From the NCBI GenBank assembly GCA_964468045.1, contig CAYXTO010000017.1, positions 14,630 through 78,629 of the forward strand: DNA of 64,000 nucleotides. Direction: 5' to 3'. The DNA is from JAWKXU01 sp964468045. Lineage in GTDB: Bacteria > Pseudomonadota > Alphaproteobacteria > Sphingomonadales > Sphingomonadaceae. The notes beneath the pieces are model-generated. The model saw only the letters and a list, made by a program, of their open reading frames with translations, did no database searches and had not been told where the DNA came from. Every line of letters starts with the position of its first letter. Within the stretch, counting starts at the first letter, position 1. This document shows positions 41,972-49,750 of the stretch, piece after piece. Both the position numbers and the translations under genes were made by a program.

Positions 41972-44089
41972 TCAGAAGCTATAGCCAACCGTACCCATCA
42001 CGTTGCGCGGCGCGCCCACGAAGCAGTCGCCACGCGCCAGGCAGGAAGCGTAATATTTCTTGTTGAACAAGTTGGTCGCGTTGATCGCGAAGCGCCAGCT
42101 GTTCCAGTTGATCTCCGCCAGCGCGTCGACCGTCGTGCGCGACGGTGTGACGACCGTATAGAGGGTGCCCGCCGGAATGGCGGGGTTGAGGCCATAGGGG
42201 TCGAGCGCTCCGGTCGACTTGCTCTTGCCGCTATGGACCACGCCAGCACCCATGCGCAGCCGCGTGCCGTCGGTGATGGCGAAGCTCTTGGTCGACCAGA
42301 TCGACGCGGTGTGGCGGGGCATATATTCGAGGCTGCTGTTCACCTCCGACTTGAGCTTGTTGTACCCGTAATTGACCAGCAGCTCAAAATCGCCGGGCAG
42401 GGTGTGGCTCGCCTCGAACTCGATGCCCTTGGTGGTCAGCTCGCCAGACTGGGTTGTGACGTTGTTCGGCAGGTAGAGGACGCGGTTCTGCTCCTTGATG
42501 TGGAAGGCCGTGACAGTGACGAGCGTATTGCGATCCGGCTGCCACTTCACACCAGCCTCATACTGCGTGCCGGTTTGCGGTTTGAAGGGGTCGCCGTCGC
42601 TATTGGCGCCCGCGATCGGCAGGAAGCTTTCCGTATAGCTGAAGAAGGGCGAGAAACCCGCGCCGATCTCACCGATGATTCCGGCGCGGAAGGTGGTGGC
42701 GTTATCTTTCTGCCCGGTGGAGTTGGTTACATGATCGCGGCGGGCGCCCAGGACGACCGAGATGCGGTCGAAGAAACGGATCTGATCCTGGACGTAAACG
42801 CCAAGCTGCTTTTGGGAATCATAGGCGTAGGGGCCGGTAGGCTCGTAGGTTAGCAGCGCGTCGTAATCGATGTCGTAAAGGTCGATGGTCTCGAAGCCGA
42901 AGATGCCGCGCTTGCCGACCTTGTTCCAGCTGTAATCGAGGCCGACGAGCAGCTTGTGCTCGATATTGGCGCCGGTGTTGAACGTGAACTGGAGGTTGTT
43001 GTCGGTCGAGAAGACGTTCATCCGCGCATCGCTGGCGTCTGCATAGAGGCCGATGGCGCGACCATCGGTGCCGTAGACCGAGAAGGGATCGCTCGGGTAG
43101 CTGTAGCTGTCGGCATAATGGGTTTTGTATTCGAGGTCGCTGTCGATGTAGCGGGCCTTCAGGCTCAACCGGACACTGTCAGAGAAATTGTGGGTGATGG
43201 AGCCGCCGCCCTGGAGCGAGCGGCCCGCATAGCGATCCCAGCCGGGCTTGCCGACGAAGGTATAGCGATCGAGCCGACCGGCGGGATTGGTGGGGTTCGG
43301 GCGGAAGTTGCCGATGATCGGCAGGAATTGCGAGGTCGAGCCGGTGTCGTCCTCCTGATAGAGGCCGGTCAGGACGATATCCGTGTCGGGCGTAGGCTGC
43401 CAGCGGATGGAGGGGGCGAACATCACGCGATCATCGGGGACGTGATCGACATAGGTGTCGGCGTCGCGCACACGGGCGACGGTGCGGATGGCCAGATTGT
43501 CGGCCAGTGCGAGGTTGACGTCACCCAGCGCTTCCTTGCGGTCATGGCTGCCATAGACCAGGTTCAGTTCCCCGCCCGTCCGAAACTCCGGCGTCTTGGA
43601 GACAAGGTTGACAAGACCGCCGATCGAGCCCTGGCCGAACAGCACCGAAGCCGGGCCGCGCACGATCTCCACGCGGGAGAAGTTGTATGGGTCCGACGTG
43701 ATGCTGGCGTAGTAGGAGAAGATGTCGCGCATGCCGTCGCGGAACTGGAGCGCGTCGATGCCGCGCACGCTGAAGCCGTCGACGCGGGTGTCTCGGCCAT
43801 AGGGATTGGCGAGGACGCCGGCGGCATATTTCACCGTGTCGCTGATGCTGATCGCGCCTTGCGAGAGATATCGCTCCGAAGAGATGATGGTCACTGGCTG
43901 GGGCAGTTCGACGAGCGGAGTTTCCGTCTTTGTGCCTGCATTTGCACCGGTGACGATGATCTGCGCATCATCGCCGTCGCGCCGGATTTCGGCGGGGGCG
44001 GCCGGTGCCTCCGCCGCCGCATACACGGCCGTGCTGGAAAGAGCGATAAGCGCGGCACCGGAAAGGGCAAGCGAGCGGATGACGGACAT
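41972..44089 (-). CDS. TonB-dependent siderophore receptor
   Basis: This 705-residue outer-membrane receptor has a signal peptide (1-25), a short N-terminal stretch with QIIVTG as a possible TonB box, a plug domain (about 55-165) with GFSVRGIDALQFRDGMRD and VEIVRGPASVLFGQGSIGGL, and a 22-strand barrel ending NVMGTVGYSF. The plug signature VRGPASVLFGQGSIGGLVN is that of ferric siderophore (FhuA/FoxA) receptors. No siderophore, TonB or permease gene is adjacent. A Fur-like site lies just upstream. Confidence 0.9.
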   Translation of the reverse strand: MSVIRSLALSGAALIALSSTAVYAAAEAPAAPAEIRRDGDDAQIIVTGANAGTKTETPLVELPQPVTIISSERYLSQGAISISDTVKYAAGVLANPYGRDTRVDGFSVRGIDALQFRDGMRDIFSYYASITSDPYNFSRVEIVRGPASVLFGQGSIGGLVNLVSKTPEFRTGGELNLVYGSHDRKEALGDVNLALADNLAIRTVARVRDADTYVDHVPDDRVMFAPSIRWQPTPDTDIVLTGLYQEDDTGSTSQFLPIIGNFRPNPTNPAGRLDRYTFVGKPGWDRYAGRSLQGGGSITHNFSDSVRLSLKARYIDSDLEYKTHYADSYSYPSDPFSVYGTDGRAIGLYADASDARMNVFSTDNNLQFTFNTGANIEHKLLVGLDYSWNKVGKRGIFGFETIDLYDIDYDALLTYEPTGPYAYDSQKQLGVYVQDQIRFFDRISVVLGARRDHVTNSTGQKDNATTFRAGIIGEIGAGFSPFFSYTESFLPIAGANSDGDPFKPQTGTQYEAGVKWQPDRNTLVTVTAFHIKEQNRVLYLPNNVTTQSGELTTKGIEFEASHTLPGDFELLVNYGYNKLKSEVNSSLEYMPRHTASIWSTKSFAITDGTRLRMGAGVVHSGKSKSTGALDPYGLNPAIPAGTLYTVVTPSRTTVDALAEINWNSWRFAINATNLFNKKYYASCLARGDCFVGAPRNVMGTVGYSF

Positions 44090-44103
44090 AAGGTTTACCT
44101 TGT

Positions 44104-44121
44104 TGCAAACGATTCTCAGGG
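44104..44121 (-). promoter_or_regulatory. possible Fur box upstream of the TonB receptor
   Basis: On the minus strand CCTGAGAATCGTTTGCAA lies about 15 nt before the receptor start. The GAGAATCGTT core resembles Fur boxes (GAGAATGATT), though the match to the 19-bp consensus is weak. Confidence 0.35.
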
Positions 44122-44661
44122 CGCGCCATTACGGCTATTACGAATTATTAGCAATGCAGAGTGATGGTGACTGTGCCGGTCGGCGCGTCGCTGATGGTAG
44201 TGAACACCGATGAGATTGAGACCGGGCATCTGACGCCATGATGCAGGTAATGGAAATCAGCGCGGCTTTCGGTCCGTCTCCGGCTGACCCGGCGAGCGGA
44301 TGAGGGCGTTCACGCGCGGGTAGGTTCGATCAGGCAATGCCTCCAAATTCTGATCGTGGCGGCTCCGCCGACGCATGAATATTCGTCTGTGCGGCAAGGC
44401 TTCCCATCGGTTCGTCGCAGGATGCGCTCGAATTACCGGCACAACCACCGGCGTCGCCGGGAGTGTTCATGTGCCCGCAAGGTTGGTCTGAACACGGCGG
44501 GAAATCCATGATGTTCAGGTGCAGCTTGATGCCGCGCATCTTGACGAAGCTGGATGGAGAGGGTTCTGACAGCCGGGTGCGCCATCACGGCGGCGGCGGT
44601 GGTCGGACGAGAAGCTGCGATCGCGCGGGCCCGACTGGTCGAGTTTGAAGGAGTTAGCGCA
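44122..44661. other. 540-nt gene-free interval between the TonB receptor and the OmpA-like gene
   Basis: No convincing gene on either strand. Short minus-strand frames (for example 44330-44539) have no Shine-Dalgarno and unnatural composition. The region must hold the two divergent promoters. Confidence 0.5.
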
Positions 44662-45540
44662 ATGAGTGTCATTTCCAAAACCCCAAGAGTTTTCCTATTG
44701 CTTGCCATGCTGACCGGGACGGCGTCCGCCGGCCTGGCCCAGCAGCCGCAGGATTCGTATGAGACCGGAATCTCGGGGACCGTGACCGACACGTCGCTTC
44801 AGGCGTCCGAGATGACCGAAGGGCCGGAGATCGAAGGCATCATCTCCGCGCGCAGGGGCAACCAGATGCAGGTTACGACCGCCGACGGCAGCAACACGGT
44901 TGTCTTCGTCAACGATTCCACCCGCATCAAGTCCAGCGGAGGATTTCTGGGCCTTAACAGCAGCAAGCTTGCCGCGGATTCGCTGCTCAACGGCCTGCCG
45001 GTCACCGTCAAGACATTGCAATCGGGCAGTGGCCTGCTGGCCAGCCAGATCAATCTGAAGAGCAGGGACCTCAAGACCGCATCGATGATCCGTAGCGGCA
45101 CCGCGCAGGGCTTTGCCGAACAGACCGCGGCAACGGAAGCGCTGCGCGGCCGCATGCGCGATATCGATCAATATAATGTGAAAAGCACGACGAACGTGAA
45201 CTTCGACACCGGCAAGGCGGTGCTGTCGGCTCAGGCAAAGGACGATCTCTGCGCCACGGCAACCGCTGCCGAGCAAATGGATAACGCCCTGCTGCTCATC
45301 GTGGGCTACACCGATTCCACCGGAAGCGATGAATTCAACCAGGTGCTCAGCGAAAAGCGGGCCGGTCGCGTGGTCAACCACCTCCAGCAGGTCTGCGGCT
45401 GGAAACCATATCGCATGCTTACCCCCACCGGCATGTCAGAAGCGGACCCGCTGGCGGACAATACCACTCCCGAAGGCAAGGCGCAGAACCGCCGCGTTGC
45501 GGTGAATGTCCTGGTCAGCAAGGGCCTCGACGGTCTGTGA
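44662..45540 (+). CDS. OmpA-family outer-membrane/peptidoglycan-associated protein
   Basis: This 292-residue exported protein has a signal peptide ending near AGLAQQ. An N-terminal domain of about 100 residues with DUF5666-like strands (IEGIISARRGNQMQVTTADG) precedes an OmpA C-terminal domain (about 170-285; NFDTGKAVLSAQAKDDL, GYTDSTGSDEFNQVLSEKRA, NRRVAVNV) that binds diaminopimelate in the wall. The typical OmpA barrel is absent. AAGGAG lies eight bases before ATG 44662. It is monocistronic, with a GC hairpin after the stop. Confidence 0.88.
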   Translation: MSVISKTPRVFLLLAMLTGTASAGLAQQPQDSYETGISGTVTDTSLQASEMTEGPEIEGIISARRGNQMQVTTADGSNTVVFVNDSTRIKSSGGFLGLNSSKLAADSLLNGLPVTVKTLQSGSGLLASQINLKSRDLKTASMIRSGTAQGFAEQTAATEALRGRMRDIDQYNVKSTTNVNFDTGKAVLSAQAKDDLCATATAAEQMDNALLLIVGYTDSTGSDEFNQVLSEKRAGRVVNHLQQVCGWKPYRMLTPTGMSEADPLADNTTPEGKAQNRRVAVNVLVSKGLDGL

Positions 45541-45547
45541 GACGCGC

Positions 45548-45568
45548 GGGGTGGGCCTGGCCCACCCC
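45548..45568 (+). other. GC-rich hairpin after the OmpA-like gene
   Basis: GGGGTGGGC (45548-45556) pairs with GCCCACCCC (45560-45568), 9 bp with a tiny loop, seven bases after the stop. It has no T-run, so it may act as a 3' stabiliser or a Rho-assisted end. Confidence 0.45.
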
Positions 45569-45704
45569 GGTTCCCGGCTCAGGACCCATCTAGGGCGGAG
45601 GAAACCCAACGGCAGCTTTTCTCCTGAATCCGCTCCTTGAAGCCGACCGACCCCTGTCGGACGCGGCTTTCGGTCCGTTTTCGAATGATTGTCCCGGAGT
45701 TATT

Positions 45705-45811
45705 CGTCATTCCCGCGAAAGCGAGACAGAGTAAGGTTGGGATGGCGAGCATGGTGGGTTGCTCGTAGCGATCCCAACTTTCGCTGGGATGACGAAAGTA
45801 AGGCTGGGATA
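45705..45811. repeat. dispersed palindromic intergenic repeat, locus 5
   Basis: CGTCATTCCCGCGAAAGCGAG...GATCCCAACTTTCGCTGGGA-TGACG, sharing its ends with locus 4 and the CGCTGGGATGACG block with loci 2 and 3. Confidence 0.6.
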
Positions 45812-45975
45812 CCGACCATGCCCATCTTACCCTCATTCCTCCGTCCGGGGCTCGCCGCCGCCGCCGCGCATTGATCAGCTTCCGAACAGGGTGGGCCGAA
45901 TGTTGCAGGGTGAGAGCGGTGCCGGGAGCAGGGCTGGTCATGGTGCGAATCCTGCAAGGAGAAGGGGTGGAAAAA

Positions 45976-46013
45976 CCTGCACCGGCTCGCCCCTTGTAGG
46001 ACAGCGTTTTTTG
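45976..46013 (+). repeat. hairpin-plus-T6 direct repeat, copy 1
   Basis: A 25-nt CCTGCA...TGTAGG hairpin is followed by ACAGCG, six T residues and G. The last 20 nt (TTGTAGGACAGCGTTTTTTG) are identical to 47384-47403. The inner stem is partly mismatched here. Confidence 0.65.
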
Positions 46014-46074
46014 ACGGGCGGCAGGCTCGCTCCGCTATTGCCGCCCTATCCGTGTCGGCCTATCGGGCGCGGCC

Positions 46075-46983
46075 ATGACACATCGCAAGCTGCTCCTGTG
46101 CCGGCCGGACTCCGGGCTGTGCGACATCCTGTGCCAGATCGGCGCCACCAGCCAATATGCGCAGGCGACGGGCCGGCTCAACATCGTCGACACCAATTTT
46201 CGGAACAGCCGCTGCTTTCGGGACGATTTCTCCCGCTATTTCATCAGTCTGGATGAAAATCTGGTGCTCGACATCGGCGCCCATGCCGACCTCGTCGACC
46301 GGCTGGACGCCTTTCCCGAGCTGCTGGCCGGCAGGATATCGAGCTATATGCCGGAATATGACTACGACGCCCGGCACTATTATGATGTCCAGTCCGGCAC
46401 CCCGCTCAGGCTCGATTTCGCGCGCGATTACGACGCGACGCTGGTCCTGCACCACGGGGCAAGCCGCTTCGGCGATCCGATCGAAGCCCTGAAGCGCATG
46501 CAACTCCAGCCCGTGCTGCGCGAGCTGATCCTGCGGCGTTGCGCGCGGATCGGGGAACCCTATTGCGGCCTGCATATACGGGCGACCGATTATGCGATGG
46601 ATTACCGGCGGCGGCTGGAGGAAATCAGGACGACCATCCGGGGGCCGATCTTCCTGGCCACCGACAATGCCGAGGCGGTCGATCATGTCCGCCAGCTTTT
46701 TCCCGACCAGCCGGTCCATTGCTTCACCCGTTTCCAGCGGGAACCGGGCCAGCCCCTGCATCTCCATCCCGCCGACCGGGACGTCCGGGAGGTCAATTGC
46801 GATGCGATTGCCGACCTGTTCATGCTGGCGATGGGAAAGAGCCTGACCTTCTTTCCGCTCGAGCCGAATATCTTCGGCGCGACCCATTCCGGGTTCTCCC
46901 TGCTGGCGCTGGGCCTGCAGAGAAGGCCGATGCTGCTCCGGCACTTGCTGGGCCTGCCGCATCAGGCGGCGCTCTCCGCCTAG
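46075..46983 (+). CDS. fucosyltransferase-like protein (NodZ/FUT8-type fold), orphan
   Basis: This 302-residue soluble protein has a nucleotide-sugar-transferase-like pattern: an N-terminal RPDSGLCDILCQIG loop, YCGLHIRATDY (Arg169, the donor-binding HxRxTD motif of alpha-1,6-fucosyltransferases), IFLATDNAEAVDHVR and a C-terminal DLFMLAMGKSLTFF...THSGFSLLALG block. It has no signal or membrane segment. Neighbours give no pathway: no other glycosyltransferase is nearby. Direct hairpin-T6 repeats lie on both sides. Transferase assignment is moderate; the acceptor and sugar are unknown. Confidence 0.65.
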   Translation: MTHRKLLLCRPDSGLCDILCQIGATSQYAQATGRLNIVDTNFRNSRCFRDDFSRYFISLDENLVLDIGAHADLVDRLDAFPELLAGRISSYMPEYDYDARHYYDVQSGTPLRLDFARDYDATLVLHHGASRFGDPIEALKRMQLQPVLRELILRRCARIGEPYCGLHIRATDYAMDYRRRLEEIRTTIRGPIFLATDNAEAVDHVRQLFPDQPVHCFTRFQREPGQPLHLHPADRDVREVNCDAIADLFMLAMGKSLTFFPLEPNIFGATHSGFSLLALGLQRRPMLLRHLLGLPHQAALSA

Positions 46984-47492
46984 CGGCAAGGGCGCGAAGG
47001 GTTGACGCAGATCGGCTGAAATGTGCATTTCGATTGCGGCTGTGCCTGCATTGGGCACGCTTAGCCCCCAATGCCCGGCCGTGGGAGGCGAACAGGCCGA
47101 ACCGCGCGGAACTGCCGGGCCTGCGCCGGATCCTCGCAAGGCGGCGCGCCGCATCCGCCGGAAAAACGGCCCGTCCATGGTCGGCGACCGGCGCTCATGG
47201 AGTGTGACCTTCCGCAGAGCCAGCTTGCCGGCCGGCCAATGAGCTGGGCTGGCCATTCCCGTCGTCCAGCCGTTGCCCTCCGCGCGGAAGGGGACAGGCC
47301 AGGGGCCGCCGGGGTGATTTCGGGGAGAGGCATGGCGAATTCCGCTGACTGCAATAGCGCGGGAGCCTGCAATGGTTACGCCATTGTAGGACAGCGTTTT
47401 TTGCCGCCGCCCACGCCTTTGCTTTGACTCCGGGCCTGCCGGAACGGTATCGCTTTGCCGATAATTCATCGGAATAGGGAAGAGGACACATA
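46984..47492. other. 509-nt gene-free interval
   Basis: GC-rich with several imperfect palindromes but no gene-like frame with a start and Shine-Dalgarno. It contains hairpin-T6 copy 2 (47366-47403). Confidence 0.5.
47366..47403 (+). repeat. hairpin-plus-T6 direct repeat, copy 2
   Basis: CCTGCAATGG (47366-47375) pairs with CCATTGTAGG (47381-47390) over 10 bp with one G-T wobble and a TTACG loop, then ACAGCG and six T residues (47397-47402). It is 90 nt upstream of the SDR start. Confidence 0.7.
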
Positions 47493-48293
47493 ATGCCAAA
47501 TCTGCAGGGCAAGGTTGCGGTCATCACCGGCGGCGCTTCGGGCATGGGGGCGGCCGCGGCGCGGGTGTTCGTGCGCGATGGCGCCAGGGTGGTGCTGGGG
47601 GATCTCAATGCCGAGGCGCTGGATGCGATCTGCGAGGAGCTGGGGCGCGACAAGGCGATCGGCAAGGTCGGCAATATCGCGGATGAGGCGGATGCCGCCG
47701 CCCTGATCGAAGCGGCGGTGGAAAGCTTCGGCAAGCTCGACATCCTGTTCAACAACGCCGGGATCGGCGGGATCGGCTCCGTCACCGACACGACCACCGA
47801 ACTGTGGCAGCAGGTGATCGGCGTCGATCTGAGCGCCGTGTTCTACGGCAGCCGCGCGGCGGTGCCGCATCTGCGCCGCAACGGCGGCGGCGCGATCATC
47901 AATAATGCATCCGTTTCGGGCATGTTCGGCGATTACGGCATGGCCTCCTACGCGGCGGCCAAGGGCGGGGTCATCAATCTCACCCGCAACATGGCGCTGG
48001 ATTTCGCGAAGGAAGGCATCCGGGTGAACTGCATCTGCCCGGGCGCGATCGACACCCCGCTGTTCGCGGGGATGAAGCAGGCGCCGGGGGTGTTCGACGC
48101 CTTCATCCAGGCCGTGCCGATGAAGCGGCTCGGCAACCCGAGCGAGATCGGCGAGACCGTGGCCTTCCTCGCGTCCGACGCCGCATCCTATATCACCGGA
48201 GCGGTGATCCCGGTGGATGGCGGGCTGACCTGCAAGACCGGCTGGCCCGACCTCAACGACCATATGGAAGAGTTGAAGCGGGTTTTCGGCTGA
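47493..48293 (+). CDS. SDR-family oxidoreductase
   Basis: This 266-residue classical short-chain dehydrogenase has TGGASGMGAAAA (NAD(P) loop), NNAGIGGIG, an active site Ser...YAAAK (NNASVSGMFGDYGMASYAAA) and CPGAIDTPLF. An Asp in LGDLN at the end of strand 2 favours NAD+ over NADP+. AGAGGA lies upstream. It is followed 62 nt later by an epoxide-hydrolase-like gene, suggesting a small catabolic operon; the substrate is unknown. Confidence 0.88.
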   Translation: MPNLQGKVAVITGGASGMGAAAARVFVRDGARVVLGDLNAEALDAICEELGRDKAIGKVGNIADEADAAALIEAAVESFGKLDILFNNAGIGGIGSVTDTTTELWQQVIGVDLSAVFYGSRAAVPHLRRNGGGAIINNASVSGMFGDYGMASYAAAKGGVINLTRNMALDFAKEGIRVNCICPGAIDTPLFAGMKQAPGVFDAFIQAVPMKRLGNPSEIGETVAFLASDAASYITGAVIPVDGGLTCKTGWPDLNDHMEELKRVFG

Positions 48294-48355
48294 ACCGTTT
48301 GCCTTTTGCCCGGCCGGCCTTAATCCTGGCTGTTGAAGTCAAGGAGGAGAAGACC

Positions 48356-48793
48356 ATGCCGCTGACGCCCGATGATGGCCGCACCGATGATGAACGCGCG
48401 GTGCTGCGCTTTTGCGACCTGTGGGCGAAGCAGGATGTCGAGGCGATGCTGTCCTGTTTCACGCCGGATGCGCATTATATCGACATGCCGCTGCCGCCGC
48501 GCCGCGGGCTGGACGAGATTCGCGCCTATATCCAGGGAATCTTCACGACCTTCACCTGCGAGATCGAGACGCTGCATATCGCGTCTTCCGGCAACATCGT
48601 GTTCACCGAGCGAGTCGATTACCTCACGCGCACCGATGGCGAGAAGCCCACCGTGCCGCTGCCGGTCACGGGTGTGATGGAGATGAAGGACGGCAAGATC
48701 CGGCGCTGGCGCGATTATCTCGATCTCGGCACGGCGGAGCAGGGGCTGGGTCTCGTGATCCGTTCCAGCGGCGAGATGAGCGACGCGCGCTGA
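48356..48793 (+). CDS. limonene-epoxide-hydrolase/SnoaL-like protein
   Basis: This 145-residue protein has the NTF2-like cone fold: AVLRFCDLWAKQDVEAMLSC and the C-terminal KIRRWRDYLDLGTAEQ typical of the limonene-1,2-epoxide hydrolase group, whose catalysis needs an Asp-Arg-Asp triad. RVDYL and WRDYLD provide candidates. AAGGAGGAGA precedes ATG 48356. It is cotranscribed with the SDR. A steroid-isomerase or polyketide-cyclase-like role is equally possible. Confidence 0.8.
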   Translation: MPLTPDDGRTDDERAVLRFCDLWAKQDVEAMLSCFTPDAHYIDMPLPPRRGLDEIRAYIQGIFTTFTCEIETLHIASSGNIVFTERVDYLTRTDGEKPTVPLPVTGVMEMKDGKIRRWRDYLDLGTAEQGLGLVIRSSGEMSDAR

Positions 48794-48884
48794 GCCATGA
48801 TATGGAGCGTGGGGAAGCCGGACATGGCTGTGCGCCTGTTGCCGGGATGCGCCGGTTTTACCCGACGCTGCGGCGAACTTCACT

Positions 48885-48912
48885 TGGCGTTCACCAGCGC
48901 GCTGGCTATAGG
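48885..48912 (+). promoter_or_regulatory. candidate bamD promoter giving a leaderless mRNA
   Basis: TTGGCG (48885-48890) and TATAGG (48907-48912) are 16 bp apart. The expected transcription start, about seven bases on, coincides with ATG 48919, and no Shine-Dalgarno precedes that ATG. Confidence 0.3.
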
Positions 48913-48918
48913 CGTGGC

Positions 48919-49728
48919 ATGTTCTCGCTGACCCGCACCTCCCGCTCGCCCTTCCGGCATGTCGTCCTTGCCAGCGTGGCCGCAACCATGGCCCTTACGG
49001 CCGGCTGCGCCGGGGGTAAGGCGAAGAAGGACACCGCCTATGTCGCGCGCGACGTCGAAACGCTCTATGCCGCCGCGAAGGCGCGGCTCGACCGGGGCGA
49101 TGTCAAGCAGGCGGCCGCCCTGTTCGACGAGGTGGAGCGCCAGCATCCCTATTCGCCCTGGGCCCGCCGCGCCCAGCTGATGAGCTCGTTCAGCTATTAT
49201 CTGGCGAAGAACTATCCGCAGGCGATTCAGTCCTCCCAGCGCTTCCTCTCGATCCACCCCGGCAACAAGGATGCGCCCTACGCCTATTATCTGATCGCGC
49301 TCAGCTATTACGAGCAGGTCAGCGATGTGGAGCGGGATCAGAAGATCACCCAGCAGGCGCTCAATGCGCTGGAGGAAGTGAACCGGCGCTTCCCGCAAAG
49401 CGAATATGCCGCCGACTCCCGCCTCAAGATCGACCTGGTGCGCGATCACCTCGCCGGCAAGGAGATGGAGATCGGCCGCTTCTACGAAAAGACCGGGAAA
49501 TGGCTGGCCGCGCGGCTTCGCTTCCAGACCGTGGTGGAGCAGTATGACACCACCAGCCATACCCCGGAAGCGCTCTACCGCATGACCGAAACCAGCCTCG
49601 CGCTGGGCGTGCCGGAAGAGGCGGTCAAATATGCCGCCGTGCTCGGCAGGAACTATCCGGGCAACGAATGGTATGAAAAGGCCTACAAGCTGGTCGAGAA
49701 GCACGCGCAAGGCGTGCAGGCGAGCTGA
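48919..49728 (+). CDS. bamD: outer membrane assembly lipoprotein BamD
   Basis: BamD is the essential lipoprotein partner of BamA in outer-membrane protein insertion. The 269-residue product has a lipobox ALTAGC (Cys30) and five TPR-like repeats, including YAAAKARLDRGDVKQAAALF, the ERQHPYSPWARRAQLM signature and YYLIALSYYEQVSDVERDQK. ATG 48919 gives a proper signal peptide; the frame upstream is an artefact. In related genomes recN and ligA follow at once; here five kilobases of other genes intervene. Confidence 0.94.
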   Translation: MFSLTRTSRSPFRHVVLASVAATMALTAGCAGGKAKKDTAYVARDVETLYAAAKARLDRGDVKQAAALFDEVERQHPYSPWARRAQLMSSFSYYLAKNYPQAIQSSQRFLSIHPGNKDAPYAYYLIALSYYEQVSDVERDQKITQQALNALEEVNRRFPQSEYAADSRLKIDLVRDHLAGKEMEIGRFYEKTGKWLAARLRFQTVVEQYDTTSHTPEALYRMTETSLALGVPEEAVKYAAVLGRNYPGNEWYEKAYKLVEKHAQGVQAS

Positions 49729-49750
49729 TCGCCGGTATCGCCCGCTTCGC

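Larger units (their letters stand above)
45569..46074. other. 506-nt gene-free interval
   Basis: No gene detected. It contains dispersed repeat locus 5 (45705-45811) and hairpin-T6 element copy 1 (45976-46013) before the fucosyltransferase-like gene. Confidence 0.5.

Noticed and set aside
44330..44539. 69-codon minus-strand frame upstream of the OmpA-like gene
   Set aside because: No Shine-Dalgarno, odd composition and no recognisable motif.
45976..46013. Simple Rho-independent terminator reading of the hairpin-T6 element
   Set aside because: The T-run is separated from the stem by six bases and no gene ends nearby; kept as a repeat of unknown role instead.
46060..47499. 479-codon minus-strand frame covering the fucosyltransferase-like gene and the interval after it
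   Set aside because: Composition is unlike a real protein; the plus-strand frame has coherent motifs and a start, and the extension into 47-47.5 kb has no support.
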